Of a stretch of 64,000 nt of DNA, positions 57,301-64,000 are shown one piece after another (positions within the stretch are counted from its first letter, which is position 1; every line of letters begins with the position of its first letter). The notes below the pieces were generated by a model. It worked only from the letters and a program-made list of their open reading frames with translations, had not been told where the DNA came from and did no database searches. The position numbers and the translations under genes are program-made. Location of the stretch: assembly GCF_000775285.1 (NCBI RefSeq), contig NZ_JJML01000033.1:1-64000 (forward strand), read 5' to 3'. The stretch is from Neosynechococcus sphagnicola sy1 (GTDB lineage Bacteria; Cyanobacteriota; Cyanobacteriia; Neosynechococcales; Neosynechococcaceae).

Positions 57301-57930
57301 ATTCCCAATTGAGATAGCTGACGATGGAATTTCGATGCTAGAAAAGTTGGGCAGATTGAACCCAACGTGAAATAGCAGTTTATAGTTTTGATTAGAATCA
57401 GGATGCGGATCTTCCAGTTTTTTCTCAACTGTCAGCTCATGATCAGCATTGGCTAGACTAACAGCTTTGCCTATCTGTGCAACCAACTCTCGAAAGCTGG
57501 GGTTCTCCTGGAGGTGAGTTTGCAGGACTGTGGTTTGCTGATCACCGAGTTCTCTAGCTATGGTGACCCCAATGGGAATCTCCTCCCTGCCTGTATAGCG
57601 GTGCAGGAGGATCTTGAAGGCTGCCAGTAGGATCACATTGAGGTTAACTCCTGCAGATTGTGCTTCTTGCCACAATGATTGGGTCAAGTGTTCGGGCAGT
57701 ATGAGTGACTGCTGTTCTCCCAGAAAGGATGGTATCGCTGGCCGCTCCCGATCCATCGGCAGTTCTAGCATGACGCTGCTGGGCCATTGCGGTTCCCAGT
57801 TAGTTGGCTGAGTCGCTAATTTCCCGTTAGGTTTTTGCTGCTGGCTGGTCACGTCCGGATCTCCTAGCGGGTTGTTCAACCTCCCAGACCCGTTGCTAGA
57901 GTCACCTGCCTGTGATTTATTTGGGCTCAT
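54373..57930 (-). CDS. NRPS-like enzyme: partial C - A - PCP - TE
   Basis: 1185 residues. Residues 60-260 resemble the C-terminal half of a condensation domain (HLTQSLWQEAQSAGVNLN, FKILLHRYTGREEIPIGV, NPSFRELV) without the HHxxxDG half. Adenylation domain about 295-790: YIAFTSGSTGKPKG (A3), NFYGATETP, GELGEIYIRTPYLTKGY (in part), YKTGDLGRYNPDG, NGKIDRRALP. Carrier domain with S864 in DLGGHSLLA. Thioesterase about 925-1180, with nucleophile C994 in CGLCVGG instead of Ser. It activates one amino acid; specificity is not deduced. The coupled flippase and absence of other NRPS modules point to a single-module product or an amino-acyl modification. Confidence 0.92.
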   Translation of the reverse strand: MSPNKSQAGDSSNGSGRLNNPLGDPDVTSQQQKPNGKLATQPTNWEPQWPSSVMLELPMDRERPAIPSFLGEQQSLILPEHLTQSLWQEAQSAGVNLNVILLAAFKILLHRYTGREEIPIGVTIARELGDQQTTVLQTHLQENPSFRELVAQIGKAVSLANADHELTVEKKLEDPHPDSNQNYKLLFHVGFNLPNFSSIEIPSSAISIGNCDLTLEVAVKNRAVRLTFVYNAELFGAERMIEMLLTLQYLLEQISQHPLGNLSDFSLVTPEAQFRLPHPTASLSSEWFGSLQSRFSHQAQRVPQRIAVADPLQAWSYAELEAASNQLANYLHTCGIQSQDVVAIYAHRSAELVWALLGILKAGAAFVILDAKYPASRLSDCSQLAKPKGWLMMAAAGKLPPELETAVRSQRSLCRLELPQGVAAARSLLQDYSPEPLGMASHPDHLAYIAFTSGSTGKPKGILGTQKPLSHFLAWHIHTFDLNESDRFSMLSGLSHDPLLRDIFTPLSLGATVYIPDPDKIFAPGWLATWMQRHKISVAHLTPAMGQLLHPAADTEPSVTMAVSDTNVHLRYAFFGGDILRRQEVAWIQSLAPNLTCVNFYGATETPQAMGYYVVSNPAAQEQRREHLPTQSRIPIGRGIQDVQLLILNPAHRQAGIGELGEIYIRTPYLTKGYLGDDTLTQERFITNPFTKITGDWLYKTGDLGRYNPDGTISLVGRADNQVKIRGFRVELGEIEAVLNGHPTVRQTVVIVREDIADDKHLVAYIVPTKSEVVVAELRRFLREKLPDYMVPSAFLILNQLPLTPNGKIDRRALPVPDYGQPESGSFKAPRNAVERRLVKIWERLLGVKPIGIQDNYFDLGGHSLLAVRLFAEVERVFGKKLPINVLLEISTVEQLARVLDQHIPSAHLSCLVQIQPGEGSPPLFCVHEADGHVLCYRELAGYLGQGQPVYGLQPHGMDGQHPLYRQFEAMAAHFIREIRSLQPDGPYLLCGLCVGGVLAYEIAVQLQAEGQEVALLALFDAALDQSPTLPVGDRFSRHLRKFLYMSLKEKLDYIFAKVKGKIQRTARPCFEKLVLMNYRFYLKSGGYLPFLPAKIPVREILNTVDYQPQVYPGRITLFRATEGTLEWHNDPTLGWGALATGGVEIYDIPGRHNEVTDMLTEPYVRVLAEHLLACIHRAVGEGVD

Positions 57931-58046
57931 ATGTAACGATTCTCACTTGTATGAGGTACATCTATATGGGCGTCGGTCTTTGCTATGCCTGTGATTAATC
58001 CCATTTCATGGGAATGGGAAAGGCATTGACACTCCTCAGTGGTTTT

Positions 58047-58249
58047 GATCATCAAACACTAGGCGCAATAGCATGAGTTGTAGGGTTGCCACGATAGTGA
58101 CACACTCCCAAACCTCTTGTTGACACATAGAGCACGGGCTTTTCAGTATCCCCTGGGTGAGGGGTGTTAATCTCACCGACGAGAATGATGGCTTGGAGGT
58201 GTTTAAGCGATCGCCCTCCACCAGGAAGGACATAACGCTCTGGTAGGAC
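58047..58249 (+). pseudogene. DUF4253 pseudogene fragment
   Basis: Plus strand reads DHQTLGAIA then a stop, unrelated sequence, and in another frame GVNLTDENDGLEVFKRS ... DITLW, stop. This aligns with DQHFGCIAD and GVDLTDENYGLELLQRS ... VALWWD of the intact gene at 52661. It is a decayed inverted copy on the far side of the NRPS-flippase pair. The remaining bases of the 57931-58330 gap hold no supported gene. Confidence 0.65.
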
Positions 58250-58260
58250 TCAAAATAGTG

Positions 58261-58274
58261 AACAATACTGATTC
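58261..58274 (+). repeat. 14-base direct repeat, right copy
   Basis: Identical to 53084-53097, 12 bases after the DUF4253 pseudogene. See the left copy. Confidence 0.5.
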
Positions 58275-58330
58275 GCGTTAGAATCCATCGTTAAGTTGGC
58301 CGTGTTGGTTCCATCGCTATAAGCTTGATT

Positions 58331-58897
58331 ATGGCTACTCTACTGCAAGTTGCTCAACTAGGAAATTCTATCCTCAGACAAACAGCCCAGGCGATCGCCA
58401 TCGGTGGGTCGGAGACCATCGCCCCCGTAGATGCCGCCCAGCTAGAAACCTTGATTGAGGATATGCTGGCAACGCTCCAGGAATCTAAAGGGGTGGGGTT
58501 GGCAGCCCCCCAGGTATCCGCATCCTTGCGGTTGTTGATTGTGGCATCTCATCCCAATGCCCGTTACCCCCAGGCTCCTTGGATGGAGCCCACTGTCATG
58601 ATTAACCCCCGGATTCTGGCTCACTCTCAGGAAACACTGACCGATTGGGAGGGCTGCTTAAGTATTCCAGGGATTCGAGGGTTGGTGCCTCGCTATCGGG
58701 AAGTTGAGGTTGAGTACACCGATCTGGAGGGGAAGTGCCAGAAGCCGGTGCTTACGGATTTCGTGGCGCGGATTTTTCAGCATGAGTTTGATCACCTTGA
58801 AGGCATCGTATTTCTAGATCGGGTTGAAAGTACCCAAGACCTTATGACTGAGCAGGAATATCAGCAACGGGTCGTGGCGGTATCGAGAAACTGCTAA
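58331..58897 (+). CDS. def: Peptide deformylase
   Basis: A 188-residue metalloenzyme removing the N-formyl group from nascent proteins. Motifs: GVGLAAPQV (I), EGCLSIPG (II, metal Cys), QHEFDHLEG (III, metal His and catalytic Glu). The ATG at 58331 is preferred to a TTG six bases earlier. It is followed by a DUF2127 gene 32 bases downstream in the same orientation. Confidence 0.96.
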   Translation: MATLLQVAQLGNSILRQTAQAIAIGGSETIAPVDAAQLETLIEDMLATLQESKGVGLAAPQVSASLRLLIVASHPNARYPQAPWMEPTVMINPRILAHSQETLTDWEGCLSIPGIRGLVPRYREVEVEYTDLEGKCQKPVLTDFVARIFQHEFDHLEGIVFLDRVESTQDLMTEQEYQQRVVAVSRNC

Positions 58898-58929
58898 ATT
58901 CAACAACGAAGGATACGGCAACATCTCCC

Positions 58930-59403
58930 ATGAAGCCCAAGACTAAACTCTCGTTGCTTCTGAAGCTGGCGATCGCCAAGAAAGCTGTGCTTGCCTTAAC
59001 ACTGCTGATAATTTCCATTGGCGCTGGCTTTAGTTGGCGGCATTATGAGGCCGTTACAACCTGGGCGGCAACTTATATGCTGACAGCTGAATATGCCCTT
59101 GTGCGATCGCTGCTTCAATTTGTTATCCATTCTGACATCGAGCAACTGAAACTGATTGCACGTCTCTCTGGCATTTATGGGGCTTTGATTGCCATTGCCG
59201 CCGTAGGGCTATGGTTCGGAGCAACATGGGCCTATGGATTGTTTCTAGGGTTGGTCGGGATTCTGTTACCAGTCGAAATCTTTGAACTGATCCACAATGC
59301 ATCGTTGAGTACCGCTGCCCTGTTCATGGTGAATCTGGGGATCTTTGGGTTTCTACTCAAAGAGTGGCCAGAGATCCGTCACAGTCAGTTGGATGATGCT
59401 TGA
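58930..59403 (+). CDS. DUF2127 integral membrane protein
   Basis: A 157-residue membrane protein. Four hydrophobic segments: AVLALTLLIISIGAGF, YALVRSLLQFV (weak), SGIYGALIAIAAVGLWFGATWAYGLFLG (in parts) and AALFMVNLGIFGFLLKEW. The EIFELIHN motif in the third helix region is typical of DUF2127. The function is unknown. Starts 32 bases after def with no obvious ribosome-binding site (aggat 12 bases upstream). Confidence 0.85.
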   Translation: MKPKTKLSLLLKLAIAKKAVLALTLLIISIGAGFSWRHYEAVTTWAATYMLTAEYALVRSLLQFVIHSDIEQLKLIARLSGIYGALIAIAAVGLWFGATWAYGLFLGLVGILLPVEIFELIHNASLSTAALFMVNLGIFGFLLKEWPEIRHSQLDDA

Positions 59404-59634
59404 GGAGTAACACCTCTATCCGGGGGTCACAGTGGGAGGATGACCAACCGGGGGATGCGCGGGGGATGAGGCAGGCTTTAGGATAGCGGTATGACAGCCC
59501 TAGTACACAGACATCAACCATTAGGACGACGATCAAACCTTGGATACCCGTGGGCTTAGTCTCTCACGGTAGGGATGGCTGTATCGAAATCTGTTACTGA
59601 AATTGTCCATTCAAATTCTCGAAGGAGCAATTCT

Positions 59635-60336
59635 ATGTTTGGCTTGTCCAACCTGGTCAACAGCATTAGAAACATCAAAATCGCTGTGGACTTTCTCAAG
59701 GATATGGGCAAGGATACGGACAGTGTCTTTGATCTCCAAGAACGCCTCCGTGATACGCCCCAAATGCAGGTCTGTCTCGATCGCCTGAAGGCAAATCCGG
59801 CCATGGCTCAGTTGATCGCTGAACGCTATATGGGGCCAGATATCGATCTAGCAGCCTTAAAACAAATGCCCAAAGGTTCCCTAGGTTATTCCTACGCCAC
59901 TGTCATTACCAACTTGGGCTATGACCCTGAATTTTACCGCGATGTAGAAATTAAGGATGACGCGGATTACGTAGTCATGCGAGTCCGAAAAACCCATGAT
60001 ATCCACCATATTGTTACGGGTTTTTCACTCAAACCGGAGGGTGAAACAGGTGTACTGGGCATGATGGCGGCCCAATGTGGTTATCCATCCTTTACGGTGA
60101 TTCTCCTCACAGCCCTGGTAATCGCCTATAAAAAGCGCCCAGAACTCTTTAATGAAGTGCTCCAGCGGGTGGTGGTGGGATTACAAATCGGTTGGTCTGC
60201 GGAACTACTCCTCGCCCAGAAATGGGAGGAAGGCTGGGAGAAGTCCCTGGAACAATGGCGCTCCGAGTTGCAGATCAATGCAGTTACCTCTGGCCCCACC
60301 AGTTGGATGGATACCACCCCCGGCTTAACCTTGTAA
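59635..60336 (+). CDS. Coq4 family protein
   Basis: A 233-residue soluble protein. Core: MGPDIDLAALKQMPKGSLG (in part), GYSYATVITNLGYDPEFYRD, the metal motif HDIHHIVTGF (HDxxH with a downstream Glu), GMMAAQCGYPSF and WEEGWEKSLEQWR. Coq4 organises ubiquinone biosynthesis in mitochondria; cyanobacteria make plastoquinone and no ubiquinone, so the role here is open. The ATG at 59635 follows aaggag with good spacing, better than ATG 59575. Confidence 0.85.
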   Translation: MFGLSNLVNSIRNIKIAVDFLKDMGKDTDSVFDLQERLRDTPQMQVCLDRLKANPAMAQLIAERYMGPDIDLAALKQMPKGSLGYSYATVITNLGYDPEFYRDVEIKDDADYVVMRVRKTHDIHHIVTGFSLKPEGETGVLGMMAAQCGYPSFTVILLTALVIAYKKRPELFNEVLQRVVVGLQIGWSAELLLAQKWEEGWEKSLEQWRSELQINAVTSGPTSWMDTTPGLTL

Positions 60337-60382
60337 CGACTGTTGCTGTCTATCTGACAAAAACAAGATTCGGGGTGGATGG

Positions 60383-60889
60383 TTAAAGCTGGTGATAGAT
60401 CTTCAAGCAGGAATCGATCACGACATTCACTGATGTTTCTGCTAACGCTTTCAAGAACGCAGTTTGGGCTTCTCGCAACTCAATCTCAGGGTTTGCCGTG
60501 TGGATCGTCTGCATGGCCAGGTCATGCGATGCGCCAGCGCTGATTAGATATGCCGCCAGCATGGTTGCCGTCCGTCGTTTGCCATGACTGCAATGAACCG
60601 CTATGCCATTGCCCAAGCTGTTTTGAGTGTCAACAAAGTCGTTTAGTCGCTGCACCTGTTCCTGGCTAGGTGCCGTGCCGCCTTTGGTGGGTAGCCACAG
60701 ATAAGGGATACCAGCCTGCTCGTACAAATCCAGATTCGAGGGGTCATCCAGTACGGACACGATCGCGCTCACACCCGCTGCCTCTAACTCGGTGATTTCT
60801 GCTGCTGTGGGCTTGCGAACGCCTGCCAATTTGCCAGGAAGTACCCACCAGAGGTTCTCTGCAATGGGTTGCATCAATTGCTTTGCCAT
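60383..60889 (-). CDS. Dual-specificity-type protein phosphatase in the ars operon
   Basis: A 168-residue cysteine phosphatase: AVHCSHGKRRT holds the CX5R loop (C100 to R106), with AGIPYLWLPT and TAAEITELEAAGVSAIVSVLDD upstream and a possible general-acid Asp in the latter segment. It lies 22 bases after the ACR3 gene on the same strand. Two known arsenate-reductase families evolved from CX5R phosphatases (LMW-PTP-type ArsC and Cdc25-type Acr2), so arsenate reduction is a reasonable hypothesis. An ordinary phosphatase is equally possible. Confidence 0.85.
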   Translation of the reverse strand: MAKQLMQPIAENLWWVLPGKLAGVRKPTAAEITELEAAGVSAIVSVLDDPSNLDLYEQAGIPYLWLPTKGGTAPSQEQVQRLNDFVDTQNSLGNGIAVHCSHGKRRTATMLAAYLISAGASHDLAMQTIHTANPEIELREAQTAFLKALAETSVNVVIDSCLKIYHQL

Positions 60890-60911
60890 TGGTTTCAGCC
60901 TGCTTTGACCG

Positions 60912-61988
60912 CTAAAGGGGTTTCGCTACGTTTTCGGAAAAATAGCGTTTCTGAAGCCAGAATGCCACGTTCACGAGACTAATGAGTACGGGCACTTCCA
61001 CCAGGGGACCCACCACCGCCGCAAACGCAGCACCGGAATTGATGCCAAAGACTGAAATCGCCACGGCGATCGCCAGTTCAAAATTGTTGCCAGCAGCGGT
61101 AAATGCCACACTGGCAGCCTGGGCATAATTCGCCTTGATGCGCCATGCCATGTAAAAGCTGACCAAAAACATCACGACGAAGTAAATAATCAGCGGGATG
61201 GCAATCCGCACCACGTCCAGCGGAATCTGTACAATCAAAGTCCCTTTCAAGCTGAACATCACCACGATCGTGAACAGCAGGGCAACCAGCGTCATGGGGC
61301 TGATTTTGGGCACAAAGACCTCGTGATACCAGCGTCTGCCCTTTGCTTTGACCAAAAAGTAACGTGTCAAAAAGCCTGCTAGGAACGGGATGCCCAAATA
61401 AATGAACACACTCTGAGCGATCGCGGCAATGCTCACGTTGATGACACTGCCCTGTAACCCAAAGACCGGCGGCAAAACGGCGATGAAAAACCAGGCATAA
61501 ACGCTATAAAAGCACACCTGAAATAGGCTGTTAAATGCCACCAGTCCGGCTGTGAGTTCAGTGTCGCCTCTTGCCAGTTCACTCCAGACAATCACCATCG
61601 CAATACAAGGCGCAATGCCAACCAAGATTAAGCCAGTCATATAGTCTGGATAATCGTGCAGAAAAAGAGTGGCTAGTGTAAACATCAGCACTGGCGCAAT
61701 CAGCCACGTCTGCAATAGCGACAGAGCCAGAATTTTGCCATTGTGAAAGATATCCCCAAGCTCCTCGTAGCGCACTTTCGCCAGCGGTGGATACATCATC
61801 AAAATCAAACCCATCGCAATGGGGATGTTGGTTGTGCCCACCTGAAATTGGCTAATAAACGCTTCTAAACCAGGGAAGACATAACCGAAAGCAACGCCGA
61901 TCGTCATTGCCAGGAAGATCCACAGCGTCAGGAAGCGATCGAGAGAAGAGAGGCGTTTTACTGTCGCAGTTTGTATTACAGGGGTCAT
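60912..61988 (-). CDS. acr3: ACR3 family arsenite efflux transporter
   Basis: A 358-residue arsenite/H+ exporter with ten hydrophobic segments. The conserved Cys is C128 in [19 protein letters not shown], with [16 protein letters not shown] after it and [25 protein letters not shown] (in part) near the end with a conserved Glu. Its start lies 3 bases after the arsJ stop, so the two are translationally coupled. Gene order GAPDH-arsJ-acr3-phosphatase. Confidence 0.95.
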   Translation of the reverse strand: MTPVIQTATVKRLSSLDRFLTLWIFLAMTIGVAFGYVFPGLEAFISQFQVGTTNIPIAMGLILMMYPPLAKVRYEELGDIFHNGKILALSLLQTWLIAPVLMFTLATLFLHDYPDYMTGLILVGIAPCIAMVIVWSELARGDTELTAGLVAFNSLFQVCFYSVYAWFFIAVLPPVFGLQGSVINVSIAAIAQSVFIYLGIPFLAGFLTRYFLVKAKGRRWYHEVFVPKISPMTLVALLFTIVVMFSLKGTLIVQIPLDVVRIAIPLIIYFVVMFLVSFYMAWRIKANYAQAASVAFTAAGNNFELAIAVAISVFGINSGAAFAAVVGPLVEVPVLISLVNVAFWLQKRYFSENVAKPL

Positions 61989-61991
61989 TGC

Positions 61992-63254
61992 TTAATCTCC
62001 ATCCCCTGCTTTCCAGGCGATCGCCTTGCTAGGCTGTGGATCGGGCAGCTTTGTCGAAATCACTCCGGCTGCCAGCACTAAAGCCGTTGACACCCACAGA
62101 CACCCCACCAACCCAAAGAATTGATAGACCAGACCCGAAAGCACCGTGCCCGCCAAACGACCGCCAGAGTTAGCCATGTAATAAAAGCCAACGTTCAGCG
62201 CGACTTTATCATCGTCAGTAAATGCCAGCACCAGGTAGGAATGCACGGCTGAGTTAAACGCAAACACCAACCCAAATACTGTTAGACCCACCACAATGAC
62301 GACATTTGCAGGCGCACCGCTTTGGAGTGCGATCGCGATCGCTGCTGGCACCGCCGTTAAACTGAACGTCCAAAACTGAATGGTTTTTGCCTGGGGGGGT
62401 TGTCCAGAGCCAAAACGCCGCAGTAAGGCTGGTGCAGAGAACTGCACAATGCCGTAGCCAATCACCCAACATGCGAGAAAGCCGCCGACCTGATAGAACG
62501 ACCAGCCCAAAACGCTTCTCAGAAAGACGGGCAGTCCGACCACAAACCAGACATCCCTGGAACCAAACAGAAAGAACCGAGCTGCCGAGAGAATATTGAT
62601 TTCCTGGCTTTTGGAAAAGAGCTGCGTAAACTTCACCTTCGCCTTAATTTTGCCCATCCCTTTGGGTAGAGATAACCCTGTGAACATCAGCAGGAATAAG
62701 ACCCCTGCCATAATCAGTAGGGCACCGACAAAACCCATCGACGCTAAGAGTGCGGCACCGACAAAGAAGCCGATCCCTTTCAGTGCATTCTTGGAACCTG
62801 TCAGCACTGCTACCCATTTGAACAAGGAAGCTTGAGCATCTTGTGGCACCACTAACCGAATCGCGCTTTTAGAACTCATTTTGGTCAGGTCTTTGGCAAT
62901 CCCTGAAAATGCTTGAGCCACCATCACATATCCGACGGCCACCCACTGAGTCCAGTCGGGATTAAGGAAGGACAGCATAACGAGCGCAAAAACCTGTAGC
63001 CCAATGCCGCTGTAGAGCGTCACTTTCAGTCCGAGCTGGGAACCAATCCAGCCGCCCAAAAAGTTTGTGACAACTCCAAAGATTTCATAGAACAGAAACA
63101 GAGAGGCAATTTGAATGGGGGTATAGCCAATGTTGTTGAAATACAGCAGCACCAACATCCGTAAGGCTCCATCCGTAATGGTGAAACCCCAGTAGGCCAG
63201 TGTGACCAGAATGTAGTTCTTAAAGTTGGCGCTAGAGGCGGTAGTGGTAGCCAT
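61992..63254 (-). CDS. arsJ: Organoarsenical efflux permease ArsJ
   Basis: A 420-residue MFS transporter. ArsJ exports 1-arseno-3-phosphoglycerate, made by GAPDH from arsenate and glyceraldehyde-3-phosphate, which then breaks down outside. Matching blocks: VTLAYWGFTITDGALRMLVL (twenty residues), FYEIFGVVTNFLGGWIG, KDLTKMSSKSAIRL and KNALKGIGFFVGAALL. The adjoining GAPDH gene (63305) 50 bases upstream is the diagnostic partner. Together they form an arsenate resistance pathway that needs no reductase; ACR3 then handles arsenite. Confidence 0.95.
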   Translation of the reverse strand: MATTTASSANFKNYILVTLAYWGFTITDGALRMLVLLYFNNIGYTPIQIASLFLFYEIFGVVTNFLGGWIGSQLGLKVTLYSGIGLQVFALVMLSFLNPDWTQWVAVGYVMVAQAFSGIAKDLTKMSSKSAIRLVVPQDAQASLFKWVAVLTGSKNALKGIGFFVGAALLASMGFVGALLIMAGVLFLLMFTGLSLPKGMGKIKAKVKFTQLFSKSQEINILSAARFFLFGSRDVWFVVGLPVFLRSVLGWSFYQVGGFLACWVIGYGIVQFSAPALLRRFGSGQPPQAKTIQFWTFSLTAVPAAIAIALQSGAPANVVIVVGLTVFGLVFAFNSAVHSYLVLAFTDDDKVALNVGFYYMANSGGRLAGTVLSGLVYQFFGLVGCLWVSTALVLAAGVISTKLPDPQPSKAIAWKAGDGD

Positions 63255-63304
63255 GAGGGATGAGGAAGTGGGAGGGACTAGGGCGTGAGGAGCATGACCT
63301 CAAA

Positions 63305-64000
63305 CTAATTCAGACTGAGAGCGACCTTGCGAGCCAGTTCCACCATGCGGTTGGCATAGCCCCATTCGTTGTCGTACCAGGCTAAGATTTTTACCTGGGT
63401 GTCATTGACGACCATGGTAGATAGGGCATCAATAATTGCAGAGCGAGGATCATCCTTATAATCAATCGAAACGAGAGGACGTTTTTCATAGCCTAGAATC
63501 CCTTTGAGAGAACCCTCAGCGGCAACCTCTAGCAAGCCGTTAATCATTTCCACTGTGGTGGGGCGCTTGACCTCAAATACACAGTCTGTCAGCGATGCAT
63601 TTAATAAGGGCACTCGCACAGCCAATCCATTCAGCTTGCCATTCAGTTCGGGATAAATTAGCCCGATCGCCGTTGCTGAACCTGTTGTGGTGGGAATCAA
63701 CGACAGGCTAGACGCTCTAGCACGACGCAGATCTTTATGGGGAGCATCCACTAGGGTTTGGGTATTCGTCTGGTCATGAATCGTGGTAATCACCCCATGC
63801 TGGATGCCCAAACCTTCATGGATCACCTTGACGATAGGAGCCAAACAGTTGGTAGTACAGGAAGCAGCCGTCAGCAGATGATGTTGGTCAGGCCGATAAA
63901 GGTGGTCATTCACCCCCATAACAACGTTCAAAGCAACTTCCTTGACAGGAGCTGCGACAATTACCTTGCGAACGCCGCACTGGTAGTAAGGCTCTAGTGT
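63305..64000 (-). CDS. Glyceraldehyde-3-phosphate dehydrogenase, ArsJ-associated (5' end outside window)
   Basis: Partial: about 231 C-terminal residues are inside the window and the frame remains open to base 64000. Catalytic [27 protein letters not shown] (in part), [19 protein letters not shown] and [12 protein letters not shown] are visible. Upstream residues ([18 protein letters not shown]) continue the NAD domain; ordinary GAPDHs have VIISAPAK here. As it heads an arsJ-acr3 operon, this copy is probably the one that arsenylates GAP rather than the housekeeping enzyme. Confidence 0.93.
   Translation of the reverse strand, partial: TLEPYYQCGVRKVIVAAPVKEVALNVVMGVNDHLYRPDQHHLLTAASCTTNCLAPIVKVIHEGLGIQHGVITTIHDQTNTQTLVDAPHKDLRRARASSLSLIPTTTGSATAIGLIYPELNGKLNGLAVRVPLLNASLTDCVFEVKRPTTVEMINGLLEVAAEGSLKGILGYEKRPLVSIDYKDDPRSAIIDALSTMVVNDTQVKILAWYDNEWGYANRMVELARKVALSLN

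Noticed and set aside
58036-58233. Minus-strand 65-codon frame
   Set aside because: It overlaps the plus-strand DUF4253 remnant, which explains the sequence better.
1-64000. CRISPR array
   Set aside because: No series of regularly spaced identical repeats was seen anywhere in the window.

Overview
The window is chromosomal DNA from a cyanobacterium. The evidence is repeated GCGATCGC (HIP1-type) octamers, both types of Mg-protoporphyrin monomethyl ester cyclase (acsF and a bchE/chlE-type gene), heme oxygenase, an acyl-lipid desaturase, an LL-diaminopimelate aminotransferase, cyanobacterial-type multidomain sensor kinases and small conserved cyanobacterial families (DUF1400, DUF2854, DUF4253). 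chlE-bearing cyanobacteria are a minority, so a Cyanothece PCC 7425/Leptolyngbya-like lineage is plausible, but I cannot name the organism.

Layout. 1-5778: a decayed IS5-type transposase, three CsbD stress proteins (two with export signals), a tiny membrane protein and a cytoplasmic-type alpha-amylase. 5779-10669: a low-oxygen tetrapyrrole/lipid operon (heme oxygenase, hemN, chlE, desC) ending in a terminator. 10765-15480: amino-acid ABC binding lipoprotein, DUF1400 hydrolase, dapL. 15529-24007 (minus): a signalling island with an RcaC-like regulator, a hybrid kinase with two GAF domains carrying a Cys-His pair, two single-domain response regulators, a possible ComFB-like protein and small proteins; three of these promoters share an 11-bp-periodic direct repeat. 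24159-36021: dnaE, an HxlR-type regulator divergent from acsF and a flavin oxidoreductase, a pentapeptide protein, an ArsR-type regulator, IS remnants, aat, a degenerate P-type ATPase and DUF2854.

36069-44193 (minus) is the most striking block: soxB-soxD-soxA-soxG-glnT-glxB-glxC, the gene set of the N-methylglutamate pathway for methylamine use (mgdABCD, gmaS, mgsAB), but without the mgsC/glxD subunit at this locus. 44346-53059 holds a methyltransferase, glucokinase, mgtE with a hairpin-rich leader, a 3-methyladenine glycosylase, L27/L21, tRNA-Val(GAC), hypE and a DUF4253 protein. 53108-57930 is an NRPS-like enzyme plus flippase, flanked by a DUF4253 gene on one side and a DUF4253 pseudogene on the other. 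58331-60336: def, DUF2127, Coq4-like. 60383-64000 (minus) is an arsenic operon: GAPDH, arsJ, ACR3 and a dual-specificity-type phosphatase.

Quality caveat: at least ten otherwise intact genes (hemN, chlE, dapL, dnaE, the HxlR regulator, DUF2854, glnT, soxG, soxA, glk, the flippase) are broken by one-base length changes inside homopolymer runs, nearly always one base too many. This looks like sequencing error rather than mass pseudogenisation. Those genes are reported as full-length spans with the break position.
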